Shown here: one piece after another, positions 23,460 to 35,363 of the stretch
Layout of the letters: each line of letters starts with the position of its first letter
Numbering within the stretch: position 1 is the stretch's first letter
Assembly: GCA_023614405.1 (NCBI GenBank)
Contig: CM042686.1
Coordinates: 470,488,740-470,552,739 of the forward strand
DNA: 64,000 nucleotides
Direction: 5' to 3'
Source: Avena insularis
Lineage: Eukaryota > Streptophyta > Magnoliopsida > Poales > Poaceae
Position numbers and translations under genes: made by a program
The notes under the pieces: model-generated
The model's database searches: none
Told to the model about the DNA's origin: nothing
The model's input: the letters and a program-made list of their open reading frames with translations, nothing else

Positions 23460-24064
23460 GAAGAATGGGCGTGGGATTCTTCTGCCCCATTGAGGAACCC
23501 CTTGTGGCGGACCGGGAAGGACAATGCTCTACTCATATAGAGCACTCATCTACACATACGCAACACGCTCCAACCACGGGGGCAACTTCTACACCATCTC
23601 CATCAACTGCTTAAGGTCAAGATGCTCTAGAAATCTCCAGGATGGATTTTCCGGTGGATACCGGATTATTCGGCCACCCCGCTCCAGCAGCTCCTGGTGG
23701 TGAAGATATCAACACAAGCTCCAGGCTGGATTTTCTGGTTGACCCCGGATTATCCGGCTCCTTGCCAGTTCAAGCCAGTCCCAGGCTTCCTGATGTTGCT
23801 GCTGCAAGTCCTCCTAGGCCGGACTATCCAGCCACTTCATCGGCCAGATTATCCGGCCCTAACTCTCCAGTTCTGCAGCCTCCTATTATGGCTACGGACT
23901 CACCTCAAGGGCATGCATCTCCACCACACTCGATGTTACAGCTACTGATCAAGGCGGAGAAAATGCCTTCAATGAAGACTCAAGTGATGAATCTCCTCCA
24001 CCAAGAGACAACAAACTTATTGAACTTCGTCGCAAGGCTCGGGCTGATCGCAACCTTGAGTTGA
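23420..24064 (+). pseudogene. Copia pol linker between integrase and RT
   Basis: After the frameshift near 23410 the protein continues (VEIPQDAIRRMGVGFFCPIEEP). It runs through a TAA near 23611 and a Pro/Ser-rich linker, 23642-24064. The linker DNA contains four variants of the element's palindrome (about 23663, 23745, 23820 and 23847). A further frame change near 24000-24060 leads into RT. Length and low complexity are normal for a Copia linker; the palindromes within it are not explained. Confidence 0.65.
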
Positions 24065-24549
24065 GGGGTCACACTCTCGACAAGGTTGTTGGTGATCTTC
24101 GACGAAGGGTGTCTACTAGAAGAGAATTGGCCAGTTTTGGTGAGCATCAAGCTCATATCTCCATGGTGGAACCTAAGAAGGTCTTTGAAGCTCTTGAAGA
24201 CCCAGACTGGGTTGTTGCTATGCATGAAAAATTGAACAATTTCGAGCGCAACAAAGTCTGGAAACTAGTGGAGAATCCCAAAGAGTGCCGCAATGTTATC
24301 GGCACCAAGTGGATTTTCAAGAACAAGCAAGATGAGAATGGCATCGTTGTGAGGAACAAGGCAAGACTTGTGGCACAAGGTTACTCTCAAGTTGAGGGCA
24401 TTGACTTTGGCGAGACCTATGCTCCTGTGGCTCGTCTTGAGTCCATCTGTATCCTACTTGCTTATGTTGCTCATAACAATTTAAGTTGCAGCAAATGGAC
24501 ATCAAGAGTGACTTCCTTAACGGTCCTCTACATGAGTTGGTATACGTAA
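24061..24549 (+). pseudogene. Copia reverse transcriptase, N-terminal part
   Basis: The sequence shows the start of the Copia RT domain: [20 protein letters not shown], then [20 protein letters not shown] and [10 protein letters not shown]. Near 24480 one base appears to be missing. The true continuation ([13 protein letters not shown]) is in the frame of the next entry, so the last about 20 codons here are out of frame. Confidence 0.85.
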
Positions 24550-25409
24550 AGCAACCCCCAGGGTTTGAGGATCCTAACTTCCCGAACCATGTCTACAAAC
24601 TCGATAAGGCACTCTATGGCCTTAAACAAGCCCCACGTGCGTGGTATGAGCACCTTAAAGAGCTTTTGTTAGATCGTGGCTTCGAAGTTGGGCAAATCGA
24701 TCCCACTCTTTTTACTAAGAAGGTTAAGGGGGAGCTCTTCGTATGCCAACTATATGTAGACGATATCATTTTTGGTTCTACTAACAAAGCTTTTAACGAT
24801 GAATTTTCAAAGCTTATGACTGACAGGTTTGAGATGTCTATGATGGGGGAATTACGGTTCTTTCTTGGATTCGAGATCAAGCAACTAAGAGAAAGAACCT
24901 TTATTAATCAAGCAAAGTACATCCAAGACATGCTCAAGAGATTCAAGATGACGGATCTAAATGGTGTCGCTACTTCGATGCAAACAAAGTGTCATCTCGA
25001 ACTCAACCCACATGGTAAAGATGTGGACCAAAAGGTATACCGGTCCATGATCGGCTCTCTTCTTTACCTCTGCGCATCTAGACCCGATATTGTGTTGAGT
25101 GTGGGAGTGTGTGCAAGGTATCAAGCAGCTCCTAAAGAAAGCCACTTAGTGGCAGTCAAGAGGATCTTTCGGTATTTAGTTCATTCCCCCAACTTTGGTC
25201 TCTGGTATCCCAAGGGCTCCAATTTCTCTTTATGTGGTCATACTGACTCAGATTGGGCTGGTGATAAGGATGATCGGAAGTCAACTTCTGGAACTTGTCA
25301 ATTCTTGGGAAGATCTCTTGTATGTTGGTCCTCCAAAAAGCAGAATCGTATATATCTCTCCACCGCCGAAGCTGAATATGTTGCTGTTGCCAGCGCTTGT
25401 ACCCAATAA
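24486..25409 (+). pseudogene. Copia reverse transcriptase and RNase H
   Basis: It continues RT with [28 protein letters not shown] and the polymerase catalytic box YVDD (residues 90-93, 24753-24764). It then runs into RNase H ([18 protein letters not shown] and TAEAEYVA). A TAA at 25407-25409, where Leu is expected, truncates it. The polymerase core itself is intact. Confidence 0.88.
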
Positions 25410-25706
25410 TTGTGGATGAGGCAAACTTTAAAGGAATACAGTGTCAATTGTGACAAAGTGCCTCTTTTATGTGATAATGAAAGTGCTATCAAAATTGCGT
25501 ACAATCCTGTTCAGCACATAAGGATGAAGCATATTGAGATTCAGAATCATTTTATTCGTGACCATGTTGCTCGAGGTGATATTGATCTATCTTTTGTGAG
25601 CACGAAGAATCAACTGGCGGATATTTTTACAAAGCCACTTGACGAAGCAAGATTCTGCTTTTTGAGGAATGAGCTAAATATCATTGATTCCGGGAGCTTG
25701 TCTTGA
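25410..25706 (+). pseudogene. Copia RNase H C-terminus
   Basis: In-frame continuation after the single nonsense codon: LCDNESAIKIAYNPVQHIRMKHIEI and ENQLADIFTKPLDEARF-like sequence, the conserved end of Copia pol. It ends at 25706. Confidence 0.85.
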
Positions 25707-26439
25707 TTACTCATGCACCCACTCGTACATCTCAATCCCTGTTTGGTCTAGGTGTGGGCATGGATATAGGGGGAGTGTGGTCCTAACATATTGGGCTAAC
25801 CCTCCCCCCATAATGCCAATAGCAAGTTATATCATTTCTCTTAATATCATGTTGTGATATGTGAGCTTATTGATGAGTATTGGTCGTGAACCCAAGATAT
25901 ATCTTCGCGGTGTCACACCATACACTCCAACAAGGTGGCTTCGTCCACCACCCTCTCCTTCGTGGAGAATTGGATCTTTTTGGATGTTATTTGCTCTCTC
26001 ATGTTCTTATGGGAATCACACTCAATCTTGGCTTTTATTTGATTTGAATTTTGCAATTTTGAGTGTCTAGTACCATCTTAGTTTGGCTTTCTCAATCCTA
26101 AGCCTTCCCTACCCCTCAGACATCTATTCTTGCACACAAGTCCCTTGTACACCTTGTGGGGGTGTTGTCTAGGGACGCGCGGGCCTGGTTCTGTGTATAA
26201 CAGAATCCCAGATTTGAGGCCGGATAATCCGGCCCTGGCGGATTCGATCTTAAAGGGAAGGGCTCGGGGAGAAGGGCTCATAACGAGAAGCACTTCTCCC
26301 CCAGCCCTCTCCTTCTCCCCAGCCGCCGCCTGCCGCCCCTCACCCTCCCCGGAGCCTCTCCGGCCACCGGATTTTCCGGGTCTTCTCGGATCTTCTTCTC
26401 CGCGCCTCCGGGTACCTTCTCCTCCGCGTTCTTCCTCCA
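25707..26439 (+). other. Spacer between pol and the third ORF
   Basis: No ORF of interest. It holds a palindrome copy at about 26218-26236 and a GC- and CT-rich leader (26290-26440) just before the third ORF, like a promoter or leader for a separate message. Confidence 0.5.
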
Positions 26440-28257
26440 ATGAGTGAGGGTAACTCCCTTCCTCCCCATCTTTGGCTAGATGTGTATCTTGTTGGATGGA
26501 ACGTTGTCTAGAAGGATGTGGTTTCGCATAGAACTCGTAGTCTTACAGTTTCTAGGCCCGATCTACTTTTTTTGCATGCATTCATGGTGAAAACGAAAAA
26601 TTTCTGCCAGGGCCGGATTATCCGCCCCTGGCCAGGCCGGATAATCCGGCCTGACAGATTCAAGTCTGCTTCAATTTCACTATGGTGTATGTTTTGAGTA
26701 GTTTTGACCTATGAATTGTTTTGCCTACTTGTTCCATACTCTCTCCTAGACTTGTGTGTATGCTTATCCCCTTGCTATCGCTCTTATTCTCCCCACAGGT
26801 AGTTCTGGTGTTCCCAAGACATACAAGCGCCATCCTCGTGGCAAGTACTTTCGGGACGACGGTCAAGGTAACCTAGTGGACAAAGTTGAATTGAGGAGAA
26901 GAAAGAACGAGGAAAGGCGCATGGCTGAACAATCCAAGAGGACTCGGAAGGGCGTGTCCAAGAGGAAGGGAAAGGAGCCCAAGATCAACTACAGGGCTTT
27001 GGATGCAGTCTCCTTTTCTGCCATCCGTCACCGTGACTTGTTTGCTGAGCTGCCTCGTGATGCGGAGCTGGGGGATTCCCGCTTTTGGTGTGCCGAACAG
27101 AAGGGGATTTATGAAGACATCTATGCCAGGCTGAACATTAGGCCTATGCACCCTCTGGTACTTGCTGATGCTTTGGAGAAGGCGCATCTTGTTGATGCAA
27201 TGTATGTGGCTGAGAGGATGGGGCTGCACCATCTCTTGTCCCTCCAGTGCTCCTTTGACTCTGAGGTGGTGAAGCAATTCTTCTCCACTCTGGTGATTTG
27301 TGGTGATGAGCGTCGCACTATGAAGTGGATGACTCATGACAGGCCCATGACTGCTGATTTTCACGTGTTTGCTGAGGTTTTGGGGTACTCCTTCCGCAGC
27401 AGGGATAGAGCCATTGGCCACCGCATCATCACTCAATTGAAGCCCACCAAGGATGCTGCTCTCTCTCCGTGCACTGTGGACAATGGTATTGTTGGTACTG
27501 TGGCTGGTCTTGCCCCCATCTATGCTGCATTGGTGGGTCTCTTCTGTGACTCTATTACACCGAGTGGGGGCAACAATGACAGCATCCGTGGCCACCTCGT
27601 TCAGCTACTTCAATTTTCTCATGAGGTTGCCTCATGCGAGGACGAAGTCAAGGCAGCCGGATGTCATGGACTTCATTTACCATGAGCTGTGTGATGCTAT
27701 GTTCAACCGTCTGTCCATTCCCTATGCGCCCTACATTATGTTGCTCATTCGCCACCTGCTTCCTGCTGAGGAGTTTCACATTGACTCGGTGCACAAGGCC
27801 AAGAAGATTTACAACAAGGTTCGGAAGACTGCTCACCCCTCCTCTACTCCTGAGGGCCTCATGAGGGATGCTCATCGGCCCCCAGTGCCTCCCGTGGCCC
27901 GTGAGATCAAGCAGCTGAACTGGTTCCAGCGTCACATCCTCTGCATGGGCGTGGACACACGCAAGGGTCAATCTGAGGCCTCTGAGGCGCCATGAGTTGG
28001 CTCACTCCCAGCAGCTCATTCTCCACCACGTGTCAGGCGCTTCGGGTGCTCCCCCGGCTCCTACTCCTCCCACTCCATATGCTCGGTGGAACTCCTCCTC
28101 CGGGCTGAACTATGGTGCGCTGGAGCGTCACTTGTTCCCCTCTGCGCCTGCTGCTGATGCTGATGATGAGGAAGGTGACACTGAGGAGCTTGAAGATGAG
28201 GATGAGGATGAGGAAGAGCATGAGGACGAGGACAAGGATGAGGACTATGATGAGTGA
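26440..28257 (+). pseudogene. Spliced third ORF of the Copia element
   Basis: Exon 1 is only 10 nt (ATG AGT GAG G, 26440-26449). The intron is 26450-26798 (GTAACT...CCCCACAG). Exon 2 joins in frame as MSEGSSGVPKTYKRHPRGKY. The protein has a basic N-terminus (residues 20-75), then a domain resembling the 'putative plant transposon protein' family, and an acidic tail (EDEDEDEEEHEDED, 28190-28257). Frameshifts near 27630 and 27985 break it in this copy. It occupies the position of the env-like ORF of Sireviruses, but I see no signal peptide or membrane segment. A role as an envelope is not supported. Confidence 0.7.
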
Positions 28258-28790
28258 TCCCATGGGGCGCTAGCATCGCTCTTCTTCCTTTTTGGTGTCT
28301 CGATGCCAAAGGGGGAGAAGTAGTTCTATTAGGTTGTCCGTGGATTTGCATGGGTCGGGCATAAGCACTTGCACTTTTTATTCGTTATTTCTTGCTTATG
28401 CCCATTTAGCGTTGAACTTTTATATTCGTGGTTTGTGATTTGTGGTTGAGACTTTATGTGGTTGTCTGGATGATGCCTATGGACTTCAAATCATGGATTA
28501 TGCTCATGGTTATATCTATTCATATCCTACTGCTGGTGGTTTATCACGGAAGGCGCGCGCTTATAATGGTTATCCACTAATAATGATGATTTATGTCAAG
28601 GATGCCTATTCTCTACTTCGATGGTATGTGTTTTTGCCCTTTTGTCTATGGAATAGATTCACCGATTTGTGTGCATTTCTATTCCAATGCAAAACTCTAT
28701 TATGCACACATTGAGGGGGAGTCCTCTCCATAGTTATCTCTGTTTGTCTTGTGTCTTTCTCCTGCAAATCCTGGTATTGTCATCTAACAC
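28258..28790 (+). other. 3' non-coding region of the Copia element
   Basis: Between the third ORF and the polypurine tract. It contains an early purine-rich CAAAGGGGGAGAAG at about 28308, similar to the real tract. Confidence 0.55.
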
Positions 28791-28805
28791 CAAAAAGGGG
28801 GAGAT
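28791..28805 (+). other. Polypurine tract of the Copia element
   Basis: AAAAAGGGGGAGAT directly abuts the 3' LTR at 28806. Confidence 0.8.
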
Positions 28806-30092
28806 TGAAAGAGCATTTCATGTTTTCCTATGTTTTGCGTGTTAGATAACAATACTATAGAGACTTTTCATGTGCACTAAGTGTCCAGGAAGTTTTGAGG
28901 GGGGCCGGATTATCCGCCCCTCCAAGGGCCGGATAATCCGGCCTACCTCATCTCTCAAGGAAGCCAAGGCGCGTTGCTCAGTGTCCAAGCGGATTTTCTC
29001 CCGGAAAATCCAATGGGCGATTTACCTTCCCAGGCCGGATAATCCGGGTTTCGCAAGGGCTGGATAATCCGGCCCCTAGTTTTCGAGCAAAAGGACCCAA
29101 GGCGCGTCGCTCAGTATCCGGTCGGATTTTCTACCGGAAAATCCGAACTGGGCCGGTTTTTTCTCCCCAGGCCGGATAATCCGGCCTTCGCATAGGGTCG
29201 GATAATCCGGCGCCCAGAAGTTGATCAAGGGCAAGCTCGGCGCGACGCTCAGAGAGGGGGCGGATTGTCTGGCGGATATTCCAGTCAGGGAGTTTCCCAT
29301 CGATAATCCGGCCCTCACTTGGGCCGGATAATCCGGCCCCCAAAGTGTGCAACGGCTAGTTTTTTGGAAAGGGGTATAAGTACCCCTTCTTCCCCAACGT
29401 CCAGAACTCTTGATTCATTCGAAATTGACCAGACCTTGTGCAAGAGCTCTCATTCTTAATCTCCCACTTCAACCACTCGAAGGTCTTGATCTTTGGTGGA
29501 ATTGAAGGAGGAGAAGTTCATCATCAACATCAAGAATCAAGCGCTTCAACTCCTCTCCATTCACTTGGAGAAATCCCTGATCTAGTATTCTTGTCAATAC
29601 CTAGATCTTGTTATTGTGTTTGACAACTTTGTTCTTGTGGCAGCTTGTTGTCATTTTGGGAGCCTCCAAGTTGTTGTGGAGTTGTTGCCCCGCTAGTTGT
29701 GTAAAGGCGTCGGTGCCCGCCTCGAAGGGTACCTATAGTAGAAGGTGGATCAGGCCTGTTGTGGCGAGATCCATCGGAGAACAGGGTGAGGCCTTTTGTG
29801 GCGTGGTGGTCTTAGTACCGCCCACCCCTCCAACGCAGACGTACTTCCCTTAACAAGGAAGGAACTGCGGTCAAAAAAATCATGTGTCTTCGCGTGCTTC
29901 ACTTCGGTTCACTCGTTCCTCTTCCACTCGCTCCTTACTCGCTAGTAGATAGGTTTGCATATAGGGAAATTCCCCACATTAGTTTATCTAGAGAATTTAC
30001 CTTTGTGCTAAGCCTAAAATTGAAAAAGAATTAAAAATTGGTATATCACCTATTCACCCCCCCCCCTCTAGGTGCCCATACGATCCATTTCA
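28806..30092 (+). repeat. 3' LTR of the Copia element
   Basis: 1287 bp matching the 5' LTR, with the palindrome array at about 28900-29340 and TATAAG at 29375-29380. Several palindromes differ by single bases between the two copies. Confidence 0.92.
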
Positions 30093-32240
30093 GTTTAAAC
30101 TAGCTTCTGTCCCTAGATTCAAAAATCAATTCAGAGAGTTTTACTTAACCAAATTGCATGATTCAAATTTTTCTAGAAAGGAAATTAAATTATCTATCCA
30201 AGCCTGTTGGATTTATATCATTTGGAGTTAGAGATAATCTTTAGCAAAAATAACAAGATAGAGACTTTTGTAACTTCAAACATTTTTCGAAAATCAACCA
30301 TAATAGCTTTTGAGTTGAATCCAACTCTCAAAAATCACATTTGATAATATCTATCTGAATATGTAAAAATATTTAGGATTGCATGCAGTGACATTGGACT
30401 AGTATCAAAAGAATGCTATTAGGGCATTTCTAGTCACTTTAAATCTATTAAATAATAATCTTAAAATTTATAAAATGTGATCAACCCTTTAAATCACATT
30501 CCCATGTATTAGAATATGTGGTGATGACATGTGTCCACATGATCCCATATTTGAAGTGGAGAATATTAAATCTTAACTAATTTCAATGAGTAGAAATTAC
30601 TTTTCTCAAATAAACTAAATCAAACTAGTCTTTAATTCATGTGATAATTGTGATGATGCTAGATCATCAAGTGTGTGCCTTAGTGTACTATATAGCAATA
30701 GATAAGTATTGTTTGGTGATTGTGTACCCCGTATTCATTTATAGACGATAGTACTGACCAAGTCTACGAGGAGGAGGAGTTCTACCCCGAAGAAGACGAA
30801 GAAAACTTCAATCACTACACCAATCAAGGCAAGATATTATTGGCAAGCTAATACTTGCAAGCCATCACTAGATACAAGTTAACCTAAGCAAGATGCCTTA
30901 GGCATGCTTGGGTTATATATTTTGATTTATACCCATCTCAAGTTTTACTTGCAAGCTTTACTTTCTTTTACTTTACTAAAGTTCTTTACTTTTAATATAG
31001 ATAGCATAAAGAGTATAAAACTAGGCCTACCTAGTTACACTTAGATGTAATTCTATGGCATGATATTGAGATTAGCATCCCTCATTAGTGAACACTCTTA
31101 ACCTTAGTGGCTAGTGCTAAGCATAAAGCTCGATCACTTTAGATGAGAATACTTGGTGAAAATGATTATGAAAACCTTGGAATGATGAGTCATTCTATTG
31201 AGATGTTTTGACATGTGTTGAGAAACACAAATGGATTTGATGATGAAAATGTTGAGGCATGAGCCTTAGCCCTTTATAAAAACTGATGGTTCGGTTCGGA
31301 TGCGATACCATTCCAATTTTACCGTACAACCACAATACCTGAATTGGGTAAGGCTTAGCCGGAAGTTTATGTCCATTAGTATGGATTCCCTCGCGGAAGA
31401 GGTTTGAGCTGAGGCTACCACTTAATGAGTTCCACCTATGTAGTGCCCAGGATGACAGATAGATGGCCATGGCTAGGAGGCCAAGCTCATAGGAGAGGTG
31501 CTTATACTAGAGTGTGTAAATGAAAGGTTATAATTGATTATCTGCATACTAAGTATGATGATTCAGGGTTATCCCTGACGATTGTATCGAATTTTGTGGT
31601 GAAAGTGTACCACCTCTGCAGAGTGTCAAACTATTCGAATAGCCGCGTTCGTGGTCATGGACAGTTGGAGTGGCCATACTGTTCCGTTGTCAGATGTTTT
31701 CCAAGAATGACTTGTGAAGTGAACTATTATTTTGACTTGACCACAACAGGGTTGTGAATATAAAACTAGGTTACCACTTAAAGTGATTTAGAACATTTAC
31801 TTAGTTTTCTTTACTCCTGAACTCAGTTTAGATAAATCTGGCTTTTTGCAAATAAACTTAGAACTTAGGATTCCTAGTAGAACTACCTTACTTATTAGTG
31901 ATAGTTTGCGAGTACTTAAAGAGTATGCTTTGTCTCTGACTATTCCCGTGGCCAGCCTATGAGGAGGACTATCAGGATGATGGACAGCAGGACGTCTACG
32001 ACAACTAAGATTATGTCCCATCATCAGCATTGCCTGTGACACTGAAGATGGAGCCCACTACTACGCTTATTATTCCACTGCTTGTTTGTACTAAGACTGG
32101 ATCATGAGATCTTTTATTTGTGTAAGACCTTATTATGGTTTGTAATGGATGATATACTGTGATATCTAATCTGTTATGTCTCGCAAAAATGGTAATCCTG
32201 GGATTGTAGGCATCTGGGATTTAAAATCTGGATGTTGACA
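30093..32240. other. Right part of the solo LTR, no gene
   Basis: AT-rich DNA that continues the solo LTR after the Copia insertion. I see no credible ORF. Two short runs of acidic codons (30765-30815 and 31960-32010) are the only coding-like traces. Confidence 0.5.
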
Positions 32241-32585
32241 GTTAGTAATATTGGGATTTGCCAGTCTTGATCCAACGATCGATGTTTAAAGTTGCTCGTA
32301 CACTATATAGTGACTAGTAAGTTGCACGTGCTCTACACGTGAGACTTTGATAATAGACGTATGACATATCATCATGAATTTTTATAGGATTGAAGTGGAC
32401 ATGACTTTGCAATCCTATATTTTTCCTATTCCTATGTTTTTCATATCCTATGAATTAAACAAGCCCGTATGCGAGCCTTCATAAATGGGAGAATATGTGC
32501 CCTCACCAGTACCTCGGAGCACACACAAACATATATTGCTAGGGTATTTTTCACTTTTTACATGGTATTTTTGGGGAAAAATCTA

Positions 32586-32707
32586 CTCCCTCCGCCTCAA
32601 AATAGATGTTACAAATTTGTCAAGATTTGGATGTATCTCGTACCAAATTGTGTTTAGATACGTCAAAATTTAGACAACTTTGCAGCATCTATTTTGAGAC
32701 TGAGAAG
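32586..32707. mobile_element. Stowaway MITE
   Basis: 122 bp with Tc1/mariner-type ends: CTCCCTCCGCCTCAAAATAG at the left, and an inverted match CTATTTTGAGACTGAGAAG at the right. It is flanked by TA on both sides (32584-32585 and 32708-32709). Typical grass Stowaway size and ends. Confidence 0.8.
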
Positions 32708-33107
32708 TAGTACTTTTTGTATTTTTTCTTGAGCCATCGGATCGAAATCGTGGGGCGGGAGGGGGTGTTGTGCCCCGGTTTCAGAATTGGAACATTCGCG
32801 GTATAGCATGACCATGTCACGTCCTGGCACAATATTATCTCGTCATGTCAGTTTGACCAAATACATGATTTATTTACGGTATTTAAAGCTTCTATTTTCA
32901 TATTAGTAGTGCTCTGAAAATTGGAGTAACCAAACTAAACATTACTAGTAAGTTGCACGTGTCGTGAATATGAGATCCACATAATAGAAGGAGTATGCCA
33001 CATAATCACTATATAAAATTAAAATAGGTAAAGCTAAAAAAAATTGATCCACTGAATCCAAAAATTGAGCATTTTTACTATTTTTTTGCATTAGTAGTAT
33101 AGGGTTT

Positions 33108-33915
33108 TTAGTATTTTATTGCGTTAGCGCGCATCCAGGTGTGTGCCGCGCCTTTGAGCACCATGAGGAACCAGATAGCCACGACGCGGTCGTCACCACC
33201 TGCCGCCTCGATGTCCGTAGTGTAGAGTTGTAGGAACTCAACAGGGTTGGCGGACCCGTCGTAGCGCAGAGATACTCTGGCCTGAACTTGTGAGGCCACA
33301 CCATGCGATAGAGGTCTTTGGTGAATGCGGGCAGCCGTTGCTCTATCCTTCCTTACCGTTGGCGAGAGCGGCTCTGTTCTGCCGGCCGGCAGTAGCGACT
33401 TGTTGCATGACCGTGCGAGCTACTTCCGGTGCCGCGACGATCTGGCAGTTGTTGCCGGGGGAAGGAGTGGTGCCTTGGAGCTGGAGGGCGCTATCGACAC
33501 CCCTTGTCTTGCTTGGAGACATCACATCCCAGGGTAGTTCGTTTCGCCACGAGCTCGATGAGCGTGCGCACTAGGCGTCCTGCCTCGATCGGCGGGAGAG
33601 TACCGAAGAAGCTCCTGCGTCATGCGCTTGGCGGCCTCTAGCGTGGGTGGGTCTCCTCTGTCTTGTGATGACGTGGTGTGGGAGAGGGAGGTGTTTCCGC
33701 GGCAGGAGAGATAATGCTCCCGTGACGGGCGAAAAGTGGAGCCCTGCTCATCCTCCGTCCATGGTGTTTGCTCGGTAGTGGTGCGTCATGGCACAAGCTC
33801 GGTTTGGGCCTTTGCTCGCTGCACACCGGAGGCTGCGCTCGGCCTGGGTTTCGGCATGTGTCACCGTGGCGCTAAGGTTGACGAAGACCGTGCGAACACG
33901 CCTCAACCCCCTACC
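33108..33915 (-). pseudogene. Truncated Gypsy gag
   Basis: Minus-strand codons give the start of a retrotransposon gag core at 33108-33299 (RYDGSANPVEFLQLY, then VVAIWFLMVLKGAAHTW). Upstream pieces in broken frames lie back to the primer site. The core is cut off at about 33110, where unrelated AT-rich sequence begins. No pol is present. Confidence 0.7.
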
Positions 33916-34819
33916 TGGTGCGCCAAATGTCGGAGTTTGCGTCCCGCGAAGGAACTAGGGGTCCAACGACAACTGGGTTCGAGAAGGGATTGAACACGCG
34001 CTCGAACTTCGCTGCAACGGTGAGGGCGACAAAGCTCGCACACGATAGGAAGTAGACACATGGGTTTTTTACCCAAGTTCAGGACTCTCTTGAGAAGGTA
34101 AAGTCTCTACTCCTGCCTTAGTTATATTGCCTGTGATGCTTCGCGAGGGTACAATGGTGGTATCACTTAGGGTTTTTAGATCTCAGGGATTGATCCCTTT
34201 CTAAAATGGGAGGTGCTCTCTATTTATAGGGGAGCCGGACCTCTTCCCCCACTCTGGGCGGGAAGGGTCGCCACATTGCCGCCCAAAGGAAGCTGGTCCA
34301 TGAGACTGCTTTACATGGACTCGGTTCAGTCTTCTTTCTGGTCATTGGTTCGCCGATAAAGTCGAAGTTGTGGCTGATGTCCGCTCCCTCCGCCGAGTCA
34401 GGCAGGCACCTTCTTACTCCAAAGTGGCAAGGGAAGGCAGGGACGACGCAGACACTGTCGGCCGTCCCGCAACATTGAAGAGGCCCGACATCACTTTATC
34501 CTTTCCCAAGGCAGATCGCGCGGTACTCGACCTAGTGGACCGCCCATTACCTTGTCATCTTCTTCCTTTCCTGACGCGAGTGCGGGAGCCTCATCGTGGC
34601 TCATAGGGAGGGAATCCGATGCCCTTTGGATTGGTGTCATCTCCCCAGGGGGTCCTTCTCCTGGCAGGATCCCTCCTGAGCGATTGTCTAGCCCTCCTCG
34701 AGCTCCTGAAGGATCCAGGGGGAAAGGCGAGTTTCCCTCGCGAAACCGCCGTTTGCCCAGGTATGGGACCTAACGACCGCCGGATCAGGGTACCCCGGTT
34801 GTCAATGACCCGACGTACA
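33110..34819 (-). mobile_element. 5' end of a Gypsy element: LTR and partial gag
   Basis: In minus orientation the LTR (34819 to 33928) begins TGTACGTCGG and ends CTCCGACA. TTTGGCGCACCAGGTAGGGG follows as the primer-site region, then gag. The rest of the element and its second LTR are absent. It is a truncated copy, and no target duplication can be shown. Confidence 0.7.
33928..34819 (-). repeat. 5' LTR of the truncated Gypsy element
   Basis: 892 bp with TG...CA ends. The inner end is fixed by the adjacent primer-site sequence, the outer end by the CA rule and a change in character. Confidence 0.6.
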
Positions 34820-35363
34820 GTCAGTCCTGTTCATAAACAGTTCTGGTTTTCCCTGCAATGTTTCATGAAAGAAGATACACGAGAGAGAAAGACCATACCC
34901 CAACAGTGATCCAGAGCAGAGACCGCTGAATGATACATACAGGGAAGAAATATCCTCAAACTGCTGATTGGACGAGCAAAAAGATTTGTACTAGTTAAGG
35001 AGCAACATGTAAGAGCAAAACCTTATGTAGCTAATCTATCCGTTTGCAGAACATGCATATGATTGTGACTGGCAATTTTCCATGGAGCCTCTCAGTGTGC
35101 CCTGTCTCTAAGGTGGTTTGCCTGGTAGTTCGGATGGTACTGAAATCCAAGTTTGGTTTGTTTAATCCGGACAGGTTGTAACCCTAAACTAATTAGTGAA
35201 CAAAAGGACCGGGTTAAAAGCACTCCCAACCCATATACAGTTGCAGCTAGGAGGAACCAGCTTGACCAACCAACAATGGATATACTCTACATCACAGATC
35301 ACACATACAGATTCTAAACCTGAAAACATAAGCTTTCAACCGAGCCCGACGGGGCCGCCAGGG
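34820..35363 (-). other. Downstream region and 3' UTR of the INTS7 gene
   Basis: No ORF. The 3' UTR and polyadenylation site of the minus-strand gene should lie here. Confidence 0.45.

Larger units (their letters stand above)
16281..30092 (+). mobile_element. Sirevirus-like Ty1/Copia element with captured host gene
   Basis: A complete 13.8 kb element with a perfect duplication GTTTA (16276-16280 and 30093-30097). LTRs are at 16281-17582 and 28806-30092, the primer site matches initiator Met tRNA, and a polypurine tract AAAAAGGGGGAGAT precedes the 3' LTR. The order is gag, protease, integrase, RT, RNase H, then a third ORF downstream of pol, as in the Sirevirus/Maximus lineage. It is defective: gag is interrupted by captured cDNA, pol carries frameshifts and stops, and the integrase active-site Glu is changed. 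Confidence 0.92.
8006..32240. mobile_element. Solo LTR of a long-LTR element, host of two nested elements
   Basis: It begins TGTAACACCCC and ends GATGTTGACA, with TGT...ACA termini. It is flanked by a perfect 5-bp duplication GTTAG (8001-8005 and 32241-32245). Removing the two nested elements and one copy of each duplication leaves about 3.9 kb with no gag or pol, so a solo LTR is the simplest reading. A short-bodied non-autonomous element is the alternative. The 5' part is GC-rich (8680-9510) with a TATA box. The 3' part (30093-32240) is AT-rich and contains acidic-codon runs near 30765-30815 and 31960-32010, like long LTRs of grass chromoviruses. Confidence 0.6.
7390..32466. mobile_element. 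hAT-like non-autonomous element, interrupted by nested LTR elements
   Basis: The left end GGTCTGTTTGATTCAAAGGA at about 7390 is an imperfect inverted repeat of the right end, whose reverse complement reads GGGCTTGTTTAATTCATAGG (about 32466). This GTTTGATTC type of end is common in small grass hAT-like elements. Sequence just inside both ends also matches (ATATGACATATCATCA near 7480 and near 32360). No transposase is seen. The 24.2 kb from 8006 to 32240 is later insertion. The boundaries are good to a few bases only, and I see no clear 8-bp duplication. Confidence 0.45.

Noticed and set aside
28870..29352. ORFs with repeated GRIIRP and IIRP words in the Copia LTR
   Set aside because: They are translations of the DNA palindrome in different frames, not a protein repeat.
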